64,000 nt of DNA from assembly GCF_017876405.1 (NCBI RefSeq), contig NZ_JAGINW010000001.1, forward strand, positions 2,059,203-2,123,202. The letters run 5' to 3'. The notes below the pieces were generated by a model. That model had not been told where the DNA came from. It saw nothing but the letters and a program-made list of their open reading frames with translations, and made no database searches. This DNA is from Kibdelosporangium banguiense (lineage in GTDB: Bacteria > Actinomycetota > Actinomycetes > Mycobacteriales > Pseudonocardiaceae). The translations under genes were made by a program, and so were the position numbers. Below are positions 52,955 to 60,880 of this stretch, piece after piece (positions within the stretch are counted from its first letter, which is position 1; each line of letters begins with the position of its first letter).

Positions 52955-54183
52955 ACGGAGACTGTCGTCAGCCGGGTGAATTCGTGCAGCAGGTCGAATC
53001 CGTCCCAGATCGCGGAGAAGGTCAGCGCCGAACCGAACGGCACGACCCGGTCGATTCCCCGCCCGGCGAGGGCGTTGACCAAGTCGATCAGCTCGGCGCG
53101 GTCGAAGCCGAACACGCTCAGCGTCTGGTCCTTGCGCTCGATCGACGTCACCAGATCCGCCAGCTGCGACACAGTCACTTGCGGGAACGTGCCTGTACCA
53201 AGCCATTCGCGCGGCAGGGTCGTCGGCTCGGCAAGCTCCAGCGTCGCCAACGCGTTGCCGTCGAAGCGGATCGACGTGGCCAGGCCGTCCGCGGCCGCGC
53301 CATACGTCGAAACACGCTTCTGCACAGCCATTGCGGGCTCGATCACTTCGCCTCGCGCGACGAGCACCTCGCTGAGCAGACGACGGAACTCGTCGCGGCC
53401 CTTGAGCGCGGCCTCCGAGTCGCCGACCCAGAACACGGCCCGCGGCGAGGAGCACGCGGCCTGGTCGAACCAGTACGAGTCGTTGTAGAAGCCGATAGCA
53501 GCTTCCTTGCGGGCCTCGGGAGTCGCGGCTTCCCAACCGGCAACCGAGATCACTGCGAACGAGGCACGGTCTGGGAACGTCAGGTCCCTGGCGTGCGGCG
53601 CGAGAGCGTGCTTGCGGACCTCGGTCACCGACCGGTCGCCGCCCCAGATCACGCGCAGATCCGCCGCCGCGGAGAACGCCGCGGTCACTTCATCGTTGCG
53701 GTCGTACGTCACCATGCGCTGCGTCTGAACGACGGCCGGGTGCGCGTCTGCCAGAGCTTCGTTCAGGGCGTCGACAACAGCCTCCGCCGCACCTGCCGAA
53801 CGCGGCGAGATGCGCACGACATTCCTGTTGCCCGCCAAGGCGGACAGTGCCCACGAGTACACGAAGATCGTGTCCACATTGGCCGGTGGGACGTGGAAGA
53901 TCATGCCGCGCGGGAAGCGCAAAGTGGACGCGTCGCCGTCGGCCAGGCGGGCGAGCGCCTTGGCGATCTCGCCCTTGCGCAGGAAGAACCCGAGCGAGGC
54001 CAGTTCCGGGTAACGACGGGCCACCGCGGGCGCCAGAAGCTTGCGGGCGAAGGAAGTCAGGAAGCTGATGATCCGCTCGTCGCCGACCTTCAGCCGGCCG
54101 CCCTCGGGCTCGACTGCCAGCTCAGCGAGCAGGTCGTCGGCTTCGATGTCCGGACCTGTGGGGAACCGTTGCCGCAACTTCAC
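52951..54183 (-). CDS. LuxC-like acyl-CoA/acyl-protein reductase
   Basis: The 410-residue aldehyde dehydrogenase-fold protein of the LuxC family shows GMIFHVPPANVDTIFVYSWA, NRNVVRISPRSAGAAE and a likely catalytic Cys in YWFDQAACSSPRAVFW. LuxC reduces fatty acyl groups, passed from LuxE, to aldehydes with NADPH. The gene is last in a six-gene operon and its start overlaps the LuxE-like stop by ATGA (54180-54183). No luxD or luciferase genes are present, so bioluminescence is not implied. Confidence 0.85.
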   Translation of the reverse strand: MKLRQRFPTGPDIEADDLLAELAVEPEGGRLKVGDERIISFLTSFARKLLAPAVARRYPELASLGFFLRKGEIAKALARLADGDASTLRFPRGMIFHVPPANVDTIFVYSWALSALAGNRNVVRISPRSAGAAEAVVDALNEALADAHPAVVQTQRMVTYDRNDEVTAAFSAAADLRVIWGGDRSVTEVRKHALAPHARDLTFPDRASFAVISVAGWEAATPEARKEAAIGFYNDSYWFDQAACSSPRAVFWVGDSEAALKGRDEFRRLLSEVLVARGEVIEPAMAVQKRVSTYGAAADGLATSIRFDGNALATLELAEPTTLPREWLGTGTFPQVTVSQLADLVTSIERKDQTLSVFGFDRAELIDLVNALAGRGIDRVVPFGSALTFSAIWDGFDLLHEFTRLTTVSV

Positions 54184-55238
54184 GCTGCCGCACCTCCCGA
54201 GAAGGTGTCCGAGCAGCCCCGGGCCTCGGCCCGCGGCAGCCTGCCGAGCACCGAGAACCGCTTGCCCGGCCAGTCACCGTCGTCGATTCCGTTGAGCACA
54301 CCCAGATCCTCGGTCAGCAGCAGGTGCCCCGGATAGGACCGCGGCAGGGTGCTGATCACCTCGATCACGCCCGGCTTGCCCACCGGCTGCTCTTGCCACG
54401 TCTCCGGGTCACGGATCACGATGTCGGCGAAATCGGGGCAGTACAAGGAGTTCCCGGACGGGCCCTCCAGGAAGACCGTGCCGATCTGCTCGATCATGCC
54501 GTAGTAGTTGTGGATCCGGGTCAGCCCGGTGTCCTGCGCGAAGCGCTTGCGGAACTCGGTGTTGTCCACCGCACGGTCGATCAGCTTCTTCCAGCCGCCG
54601 GAGTGGATCAGGATCCCGTTGGACAGATCCAGATTGTGCTCCTTGGCGACCTCGTAGAGGTACAGCCAGACCATGAAGGTGAAACCGAAGATCAGGAACG
54701 GCTCGTCGCCGTGCTTGGCCAGGAACTGCTTGACCGCTTCGACGTCGGGCTGGTCGTTCTCGTCCAGGGCGTACACGTGGTTGCGCCCGAACGTGGCCAT
54801 CCCCAGCACACCGGCGCCACGCGCGGAGAAGGACCGGCGGTTCTTGATGATCGAGACGGTGTCGACCATCAGCATCGGCAACCGTTTACCGCCCAGCACG
54901 GTCTGCAGCGTCGCGCCCAGCTGCCTGGTCTGCGCGCCCGCAGCGTCCTTGTCCAGGTAGATCCGGGACGCACCCGCACCCGTGGTGCCCGAGGACGTCA
55001 GGATCTTGAAGACCTCGTCTTCGGGCACGCTCTTGAGGTCGTGGTTCTTGAACATCCGCACCGGCAGCCACGGCAGGTCGGCGACCGCATCGAACTGGCG
55101 GCCACGCTCGATCCCCAGCGCACCGAGGATGCGGTCGTACGGCTCGCAGTTCTCGCGATGGTGGTTGGTCAGCTCCGTGAGCTGCGGCAGCAACGCGGCC
55201 TCGCGCTCCGCCTGGCTGAGCTCGAACAGCGCGGTCAT
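54180..55238 (-). CDS. LuxE-like acyl-protein synthetase
   Basis: ATG 55238 gives 352 residues of the LuxE/PaaK-like adenylating family. It has ILTSSGTTGAGASRIYLD as the nucleotide-binding loop, GGKRLPMLMVDT, ILIHSGGWKKLIDRAVDN and YYGMIEQIGTVFLE. LuxE activates an acid with ATP and forms an acyl-thioester on its own Cys before handing it to LuxC. The start overlaps the acyl-AMP ligase stop by ATGA. Together with LuxC it forms a fatty-acid (or acyl) reductase unit. Confidence 0.86.
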   Translation of the reverse strand: MTALFELSQAEREAALLPQLTELTNHHRENCEPYDRILGALGIERGRQFDAVADLPWLPVRMFKNHDLKSVPEDEVFKILTSSGTTGAGASRIYLDKDAAGAQTRQLGATLQTVLGGKRLPMLMVDTVSIIKNRRSFSARGAGVLGMATFGRNHVYALDENDQPDVEAVKQFLAKHGDEPFLIFGFTFMVWLYLYEVAKEHNLDLSNGILIHSGGWKKLIDRAVDNTEFRKRFAQDTGLTRIHNYYGMIEQIGTVFLEGPSGNSLYCPDFADIVIRDPETWQEQPVGKPGVIEVISTLPRSYPGHLLLTEDLGVLNGIDDGDWPGKRFSVLGRLPRAEARGCSDTFSGGAAA

Positions 55239-56620
55239 ACCTTCGTCTCCAGAGACCGGTAGTCGATCTTGCCGCTGGGCAGCAGGGGGAAGTCGCCGGC
55301 CGGACGGACGTCGAAGCCGGTGACATGCAGGTGCAGGCGTTCCGACAGCGTCCTGGCCGCGGCCTTGCACGCGTCGGTGTCTGCCTCCTGCAACCAGACC
55401 ACTACCTTGTCCCCGGCGGGCACCGCGGCGGCCGGACCGTATCCCTTCACGACCTGTTCAAGGTCGTCCAGGTTGACCCTATTCCCGAACACCTTGCCGA
55501 TCCGCTTGAGCCGGCCGGTGATGTACAGGTAGCCGTCCTCATCGAGGTGGCCGAGGTCACCCGTGACGAGCACACCGTCGTTGTCGTCGCCGTTGGCGAG
55601 TTCGGCCTCGTTCTCCGCGTAACCCATCATTACGTTCGGGCCGCGGTACACGACTTCACCGTCCACACCGGGCTCAGTGATCTCCGTGCCGTCGTCGGCG
55701 CGAATGCTGAACCGGCCGCCGGGCAACGCGGGCCCAGCGGAGCCGAGCTTCTCGGCGAGCTTCTCGGACGGCACAGTGGACATTCGCGGTGCGGCCTCGG
55801 TCTGGCCGTACATCACGAACATCCGGCCGCCTGCCGCCCGCATCTTGTCGTTGAACTCCGCCACGAGATCCGTGCGCAACTTGCCGCCGGCCTGGGTCAG
55901 CGTCCGCAGGCTCGGGTACTTCTCCGGGTCGAACCGCAGCCGCCGCAACATCTCGTAGTGGTACGGCACACCGGCCAGCGAAGTGATCTTGTACGTCTCG
56001 ACGGCCGTCCAGAACGGACGCCCCATGACGCCGTTGCTTTCCACCACAACAGTCGCCCCGCACAACAAGTGGCTGTTGAGGACGGAAAGCCCGTAACTGT
56101 AGTGCAGCGGGAGATTCGTGGCGACGACTTCGTCCTCGTCGATCCCCAGCACCTGCGCGATGGCTTCGGTGTTGTGCAGAACCGCGGTCCGGCTCAACCG
56201 CACCAGCTTCGGGTTCCCCGTCGATCCACTGGTCGGCAGCAACACGGCCAGATCCGGATGCGGTGCGACCCCGGTCTTGTCGGTCCGCTCCCACGTCGCG
56301 CCCTTGGCCCGGTACCCCTTCGGGGCGGCACCGTCCGCCCCCAGCACAGCCGCGGGGCGGAACCGCGCGATCAGTCCCGCGAGGACATCCGCGTCGAGCG
56401 ACGGGTCGATCATCGCGATCGCCCGGCCCGCCTCGAACGCCCCCAGATACCGCAGCACACTGGGCAGATCCTGGGACATCCGGGCGAACACGACACCGTC
56501 GGGCAACGCGGACAGCTCGTCGGCGACGAGCGCCACGCGCGCCTTGAGCTCGGAGCCCGTGAGCACCGATCCGTCGAGCGCGTCGACCAGCCGGGCGCGA
56601 GAGTGGATCAGCGAGGTCAC
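55235..56620 (-). CDS. AMP-dependent acyl ligase, stand-alone type
   Basis: The 461-residue ANL enzyme is shorter than acyl-CoA synthetases. It has LLPTSGSTGNPKLVRLSR (P-loop), NLPLHYSYGLSVLNSHLLCG, MYGQTEAAPRMS and GDLGHLDEDGYLYITGR then RIGKVFGNRVNLDDLE. The C-terminal catalytic Lys lies in LPSGKIDYRSL. The size and the ACP encoded two genes upstream suggest it loads an acid onto that ACP rather than CoA. It is coupled by ATGA at both ends. The acid is unknown; the second-loop motif does not show the FAAL YHDMGLIG form. Confidence 0.85.
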   Translation of the reverse strand: MTSLIHSRARLVDALDGSVLTGSELKARVALVADELSALPDGVVFARMSQDLPSVLRYLGAFEAGRAIAMIDPSLDADVLAGLIARFRPAAVLGADGAAPKGYRAKGATWERTDKTGVAPHPDLAVLLPTSGSTGNPKLVRLSRTAVLHNTEAIAQVLGIDEDEVVATNLPLHYSYGLSVLNSHLLCGATVVVESNGVMGRPFWTAVETYKITSLAGVPYHYEMLRRLRFDPEKYPSLRTLTQAGGKLRTDLVAEFNDKMRAAGGRMFVMYGQTEAAPRMSTVPSEKLAEKLGSAGPALPGGRFSIRADDGTEITEPGVDGEVVYRGPNVMMGYAENEAELANGDDNDGVLVTGDLGHLDEDGYLYITGRLKRIGKVFGNRVNLDDLEQVVKGYGPAAAVPAGDKVVVWLQEADTDACKAAARTLSERLHLHVTGFDVRPAGDFPLLPSGKIDYRSLETKV

Positions 56621-57360
56621 AGCACGAGACCGCCGTCGACGCCGAGGATCTGACCGGTCACGAACGACGCCTCGTCGCTGACCAGGAACCGGATCACGCG
56701 GGCCACCTCTTCCGGCTTGCCCAGCCGGGCCAGCGGGGTGTCCGCGGTGCGCTTGGCGATGACATCTTCCGCCAGGTGCGCGGTCATCGCGGTCTCGATG
56801 ACACCAGGGGCGACACCGTTGACCCGGATGCCATAACGGCCCAGCTCCTTGGCCGTCGACCGAGCCACGTTGCCGACAGCCGCCTTCGACGCGGCATACG
56901 CGGTCTGACCAGCGCTGCCACGCTCGCCGACGATCGAGGCGAGAACAACGATGGCACCGGTGCGCTTGCGCATCATCGCGCGGGCCGCGGCCTGCACGGT
57001 GTGGATGGTGCCCGCGACGTTCGTGGACAGCATCCGGGTCACGATGTCGTCGTTGATCATGCCGACCAGCGCGTCCTCGAGCACACCGGCGTTGGCCACG
57101 CAGATGTCCAGCTTGCCGTGCTCCTTGGCCACGCCACGCACCAGGGAACCGATCGCGGCCGAATCGGTCACGTCCAGGGCGAGCCCGGAGACCTGCGCGT
57201 TCAACTCGTCGGCGAGTTCGCCCGCGACCTCCTTGGCGGTCGCCTCGTCACGCCCGGTGAGCACCACCGTCGCGCCGGCCTCCGCGAGCGCCCGCACAGT
57301 GCACCGGCCGATACCCTTGGTACCGCCGGTGACCAGGGCGACCTTGCCTGAAAGAGTCAC
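56617..57360 (-). CDS. FabG-like 3-oxoacyl-ACP reductase (SDR)
   Basis: The 247-residue classical SDR has VTGGTKGIGRCTVRALAEAG, ANAGVLEDA, VVLASIVGERGS, YAASK (YxxxK) and VNGVAPGVIETAMT, and ends with VTGQILGVDGGLVL, the pattern of FabG. Placement between the ACP and the acyl ligase genes implies it reduces a 3-oxoacyl-ACP to a 3-hydroxyacyl-ACP, the type of donor LpxA enzymes use. Coupled by ATGA to both neighbours (57357-57360 and 56617-56620). Confidence 0.87.
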   Translation of the reverse strand: MTLSGKVALVTGGTKGIGRCTVRALAEAGATVVLTGRDEATAKEVAGELADELNAQVSGLALDVTDSAAIGSLVRGVAKEHGKLDICVANAGVLEDALVGMINDDIVTRMLSTNVAGTIHTVQAAARAMMRKRTGAIVVLASIVGERGSAGQTAYAASKAAVGNVARSTAKELGRYGIRVNGVAPGVIETAMTAHLAEDVIAKRTADTPLARLGKPEEVARVIRFLVSDEASFVTGQILGVDGGLVL

Positions 57361-57593
57361 TTGCCGACCATGCCCTTGAGCATGTCATCGGCGACCTTGA
57401 AGCTGCTCATGTCGATGACCTGGTCGGTGTCGAACTGCACATCGAACTCGTCCTCGATGGCCGCGACCAGGCCCATGTGACCGACCGAGTCCCACGCGTC
57501 GATGTCGCGGTACTTCAGGTTCTCCACATCGACGTCGCCGTCGAGCGCGAGTGCCTCGACGAAGGTGGCGCGCAGCCGGTCTGTCAGCTCCAT
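57357..57593 (-). CDS. Acyl carrier protein
   Basis: The 78-residue acidic protein has the phosphopantetheine attachment Ser in DIDAWDSVGHMGLVAAIEDE, where the common DSL is DSV. Helices follow the ACP pattern (FDVQFDTDQVIDMSSFKVAD). It is dedicated to this operon, distinct from the fatty acid synthase ACP, and would carry the acyl chain made by the ligase and FabG-like reductase. Its end overlaps the SDR start by ATGA. It lies 34 bp downstream of the LpxA-like gene. Confidence 0.9.
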   Translation of the reverse strand: MELTDRLRATFVEALALDGDVDVENLKYRDIDAWDSVGHMGLVAAIEDEFDVQFDTDQVIDMSSFKVADDMLKGMVGK

Positions 57594-57627
57594 GGTGTCC
57601 GATCTTTCCCTAGTCGATGGTGATGAG

Positions 57628-58326
57628 TCAGGCCAGCGGGGTGCGGGCGGCCCACGCCTTGAGCAGCGTGGAGATTTCTTCGGGCAGGGAGTCGGCGGTG
57701 AGCTCGCCCTTCCCGGTGAGGAACGGCTGCAACGCCTCGATGGTCGCCTCGTCGCACCCGCGCCGCTGCAGGCCGACCACGTTGAGGCCCGACACGCGGG
57801 CCGGGTTGCCCACAGAGATGGTGAACGCGGGCACCTCCTTGCGGACCGCGGAGCCCATGCCGACCATCGCGCCGGGACCGATCCGGCCGTGCTGGTGCAC
57901 CACCGTGCTCATCCCGATGTTCGCGTGCGACCACACGTGCGTGTGCCCGCCCAGTTGCGCCGAGCAGGCCAGGACGATGTTGTCGTCGAGGATCACGTCA
58001 TGCCCGACGTGGCTGCGGACCAGCAGGTAGCAGTCGTCGCCGACCGAGGTGACCACCTTGGTGCCCTGGTGGACGGTGACGTATTCACGGATCTTGTTGC
58101 GATCGCCGATCCGCACGCCCTCGCCGGCGAACTCGCCCTCCCACGCCACCGGGTGCGGGCCGCCCTTGTCCTCGGCCGGTGTGCCGATGGTCACGTGCGG
58201 GCCGATCCAGTTGCCGTTGCCGATCGTGGTGCGGCCGACGATGACGCTGTACGGGCCGATGACATTGTCGTCGCCGAGTTCGACGCCTTCACCGATGATC
58301 GCCGTCTGGTGGATTCGGTTCGCCAC
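57628..58326 (-). CDS. LpxA-like acyl-[ACP]-UDP-sugar O-acyltransferase
   Basis: GTG 58326 gives about 232 residues of left-handed beta-helix repeats: HQTAIIGEGVELGDDNVIGP, REYVTVHQGT, then RSHVGHDVILDDNIVLACSA with the GHD catalytic His in the LpxA H125 position. VHQHGRIGPGAMVGMGSAV and GLNVVGLQRRG match LpxA closely in the C-terminal region that contacts the UDP-sugar. LpxA enzymes transfer a 3-hydroxyacyl chain from ACP to UDP-GlcNAc for lipid A. This organism is an actinobacterium without lipid A, so a different acylated sugar nucleotide is implied. First gene of the operon. Confidence 0.88.
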   Translation of the reverse strand: MANRIHQTAIIGEGVELGDDNVIGPYSVIVGRTTIGNGNWIGPHVTIGTPAEDKGGPHPVAWEGEFAGEGVRIGDRNKIREYVTVHQGTKVVTSVGDDCYLLVRSHVGHDVILDDNIVLACSAQLGGHTHVWSHANIGMSTVVHQHGRIGPGAMVGMGSAVRKEVPAFTISVGNPARVSGLNVVGLQRRGCDEATIEALQPFLTGKGELTADSLPEEISTLLKAWAARTPLA

Positions 58327-58501
58327 TGAATTCAAGTCCTGCCCGGGAGTATGGCCGTCTGGTACGCACCCGCCGCGCAACCCCAGAACGCGTCCGTGCG
58401 GCCGGAAGGTAACGTGTGGACCCGCGCTAGGGGCGGGCCCGAGAAATCACTGTACCGGACGCTTCCTGAGCCACCGGAGCGACAAGGCGCGGGCAACCCG
58501 C

Positions 58502-60823
58502 ATGCGTGGAACGGCGTTTGACGTGATCATGAGTTCGACCGGAAATGCCGAGTTCAACGGCCATGGTGAAGGCGCCAGGTCACGGCTGAAGAGACTCCTG
58601 CCCGTCGCGGTGATGCTCGCCCTGGTCGGGCTGGCCGCGGCGCTGCCGATGATCCGCAACACCATCTTCTACTACTGGGACGACACCGCGGGTGCGACCG
58701 TCCCGGTCTGGCGCCGGATCGGCGCGGCGGTGCTCGACGGCCGGCTGCCGATCATGGAACCGGACATGTGGCGGGGCGGCGCGTTCGCCGCCGAGGCGTC
58801 CACCGGGATCTTCAATCCGGTGATGGTGCTGCTCGCGGTAGCGACGTACCCGATCGACAACATGGCACTGGCGATCACCATCGCGAAGATCTTCTTCCTG
58901 CTGGTGATGGCGCTCGGCTCGTACCTGCTGGCCCGTGCCTACGGCGTCCGGCCGTGGCTCGCCGCCGGGATGGGTCTGGCGGTCCCGCTCGCGACGCAGA
59001 CCTTCTACTGGGACGCGTCGTCCTGGATGTACTCGCTGATGGCGACGGCGTTCATCCCCTGGGTGTGGTGGACGATGCACCGCGCGGTGCACAGCGGCGG
59101 CAGCTGGCTGTGGGTGATCATCGCCGGGTATCTCTGCGTCTCGCTGGGCAACCCGTACGGCCTGCTCGCGGTCGGCGTGATCGTGCTCGGGTTCGTCGTG
59201 GAGTCCTGGGTCACCCGCAAGCGGGACCGCATCCTCGGCCTGTTCGTGTCCGGTGGCGCGATCGGCCTGCTCAGCGTGCCGGTGTTCCTGCCGCTGCTGC
59301 TCAGCTCGTCGGTCGGGTTCCGCGCGGAGTCCGAGACCTGGAACGACGAGTTCCTCTCGCCGAACCTGTCCAGCCTGCTCGGGCTGAGCACGCCGACCGC
59401 ACAGCCGTGGGTGTCCAGCTTCGGCACCTCGCACCTGTTCATCCCGGCGCTCTACCTGGCCTGGTTCGTGCTGCCGGTGCTGCCGTGGCTGCGCTGGCGC
59501 ATGCTGCGGCAGCGGTGGCAGTCGATGATCACGGTGTTCGTGGTGGGCGCGGTCTACCTGCTGCTGGTGCTCGGCCCGTCGCAGATCTGGATGTTCCGCT
59601 GGCCGCTGCGGCTGGTGACCAACCTGTGGTTCCCGGTGCTGCTGATCTGGTTCGTGCTGGCCAACGCGGGCCTGGAACGCACGAAGGTGAAGATGCGCGC
59701 GGCGATCTCGCTGGCGGTCATCTTCCTTGGCGGCTGGGTGGCCTGGGCGGACGTGCCGGACAACCGCGACCAGATCATCGCCGGCTGTGTTGTGGTGGCC
59801 GTTCTGGTCGCTCTGCTCGTGTGGCGTGGCATGGCCAGCAAGTCCGGTGTCGCGGTGCTGATGGCCGGTTCGGTCGCGGTGCTCGGCGTTCAGCTGGCGT
59901 ACTTCCCGGCGATGGCCGGCGTGACGAACTACCAGTTCCCCACCAGCCAGCAGCTGCTCAAGGACAGGTTCAAGAAGTACGAGGGCGTGACCGTCCAGGT
60001 CGCCAGCACGACCAGCCTGACCGGCAAACAGTTGCTGCCCAACGTGGCCTACAAGGACGTGTTGTTCGGCTCGATGTACAGCGTGGCGGGCGTTTCCAGC
60101 CCGACGGACTACTCCGGCATCGGCTTCACCAAGCTGGACAACAAGCTCTGCATGATCTACCAGGGCTCGGTCTGTCCGGACGCGTGGACCGCGCTCTGGA
60201 AGCCGGTCGACGGCTACACGGCCCCGCTGGCGGATCTGATGCGCGCACAGACCGTTGTGGTGCAGAACAACATGGTCGACACGCGGAAGGACCCGGCCCC
60301 CGCGGGCTGGCGCCGTGACCGGTCGGCGGAGGCCACCGGCCTGACCACTGTCTACAAGCGAATCGACCCGTTGCCGTTCAACGGAACGGTTTCCCAGGCG
60401 TCGGTGGGTACTCAGGTCGCCGAGTCGGTCAAGACGTCCACTGTGGGTGAGCGGACCACGTTCACCAGGTCGAACGGCAACGCCAATGGCGCGGTCACGT
60501 TCGCGCGGCTCAACTGGCCCGGCTACACCGCGACCGTGAACGGGCAGCCCGCGACGATCCGGACGAACGCCGTCGGCCTGATCGTTGTGGATCTGCCCAA
60601 GGGTGTCACCTCCGGCACCATCGAGCTCGACTTCACCATGCCCGGTACCGGCATCGCGTTCGTCAGCGTCGGCATCGGCCTGCTCCTCACGATCGGTCTG
60701 ATCGGGTTCTCCGCCTACAGCAGGCGGCGCCGGCCCCAGGACAACGGCGAACCCGACCTGGACACCTCGCAGTTAGCAGAACTGGAGGTCCCGGACACGG
60801 TGTCGGTATCCCGAGAGTCCTGA
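58502..60823 (+). CDS. YfhO-like large membrane protein
   Basis: The protein of about 773 residues (ATG 58502; alternative 58529) has about twelve hydrophobic segments and a C-terminal beta domain. The first loop FYYWDDTAGATVPVWRRIG carries the DD motif of GT-C-type enzymes. The C-terminal NGAVTFARLNWPGYTATVNG and a Gly-rich DLPKGVTSGTIELDF strand pattern resemble the YfhO family, whose members attach sugars from polyprenyl-phosphate donors to lipoteichoic or other envelope polymers. The substrate is unknown. It is divergent from the LpxA-like operon and followed by a strong terminator. Confidence 0.78.
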   Translation: MRGTAFDVIMSSTGNAEFNGHGEGARSRLKRLLPVAVMLALVGLAAALPMIRNTIFYYWDDTAGATVPVWRRIGAAVLDGRLPIMEPDMWRGGAFAAEASTGIFNPVMVLLAVATYPIDNMALAITIAKIFFLLVMALGSYLLARAYGVRPWLAAGMGLAVPLATQTFYWDASSWMYSLMATAFIPWVWWTMHRAVHSGGSWLWVIIAGYLCVSLGNPYGLLAVGVIVLGFVVESWVTRKRDRILGLFVSGGAIGLLSVPVFLPLLLSSSVGFRAESETWNDEFLSPNLSSLLGLSTPTAQPWVSSFGTSHLFIPALYLAWFVLPVLPWLRWRMLRQRWQSMITVFVVGAVYLLLVLGPSQIWMFRWPLRLVTNLWFPVLLIWFVLANAGLERTKVKMRAAISLAVIFLGGWVAWADVPDNRDQIIAGCVVVAVLVALLVWRGMASKSGVAVLMAGSVAVLGVQLAYFPAMAGVTNYQFPTSQQLLKDRFKKYEGVTVQVASTTSLTGKQLLPNVAYKDVLFGSMYSVAGVSSPTDYSGIGFTKLDNKLCMIYQGSVCPDAWTALWKPVDGYTAPLADLMRAQTVVVQNNMVDTRKDPAPAGWRRDRSAEATGLTTVYKRIDPLPFNGTVSQASVGTQVAESVKTSTVGERTTFTRSNGNANGAVTFARLNWPGYTATVNGQPATIRTNAVGLIVVDLPKGVTSGTIELDFTMPGTGIAFVSVGIGLLLTIGLIGFSAYSRRRRPQDNGEPDLDTSQLAELEVPDTVSVSRES

Positions 60824-60827
60824 GACA

Positions 60828-60867
60828 AGCAAGAAGGCCCCCGGCGCGAGCCGGGGGCCTTCTTGCT
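60828..60867. terminator. Strong bidirectional terminator
   Basis: AGCAAGAAGGCCCCCGGC and GCCGGGGGCCTTCTTGCT form a perfect 18-bp stem with loop GCGA, between the convergent membrane protein genes ending at 60823 and 60881. Confidence 0.93.
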
Positions 60868-60880
60868 GTTCGAGGAGTTC

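Noticed and set aside
54180..57593. Bioluminescence (lux) operon
   Set aside because: LuxC and LuxE homologues are present, but luxA, luxB and luxD are absent and the partners are ACP, FabG and LpxA-like genes.
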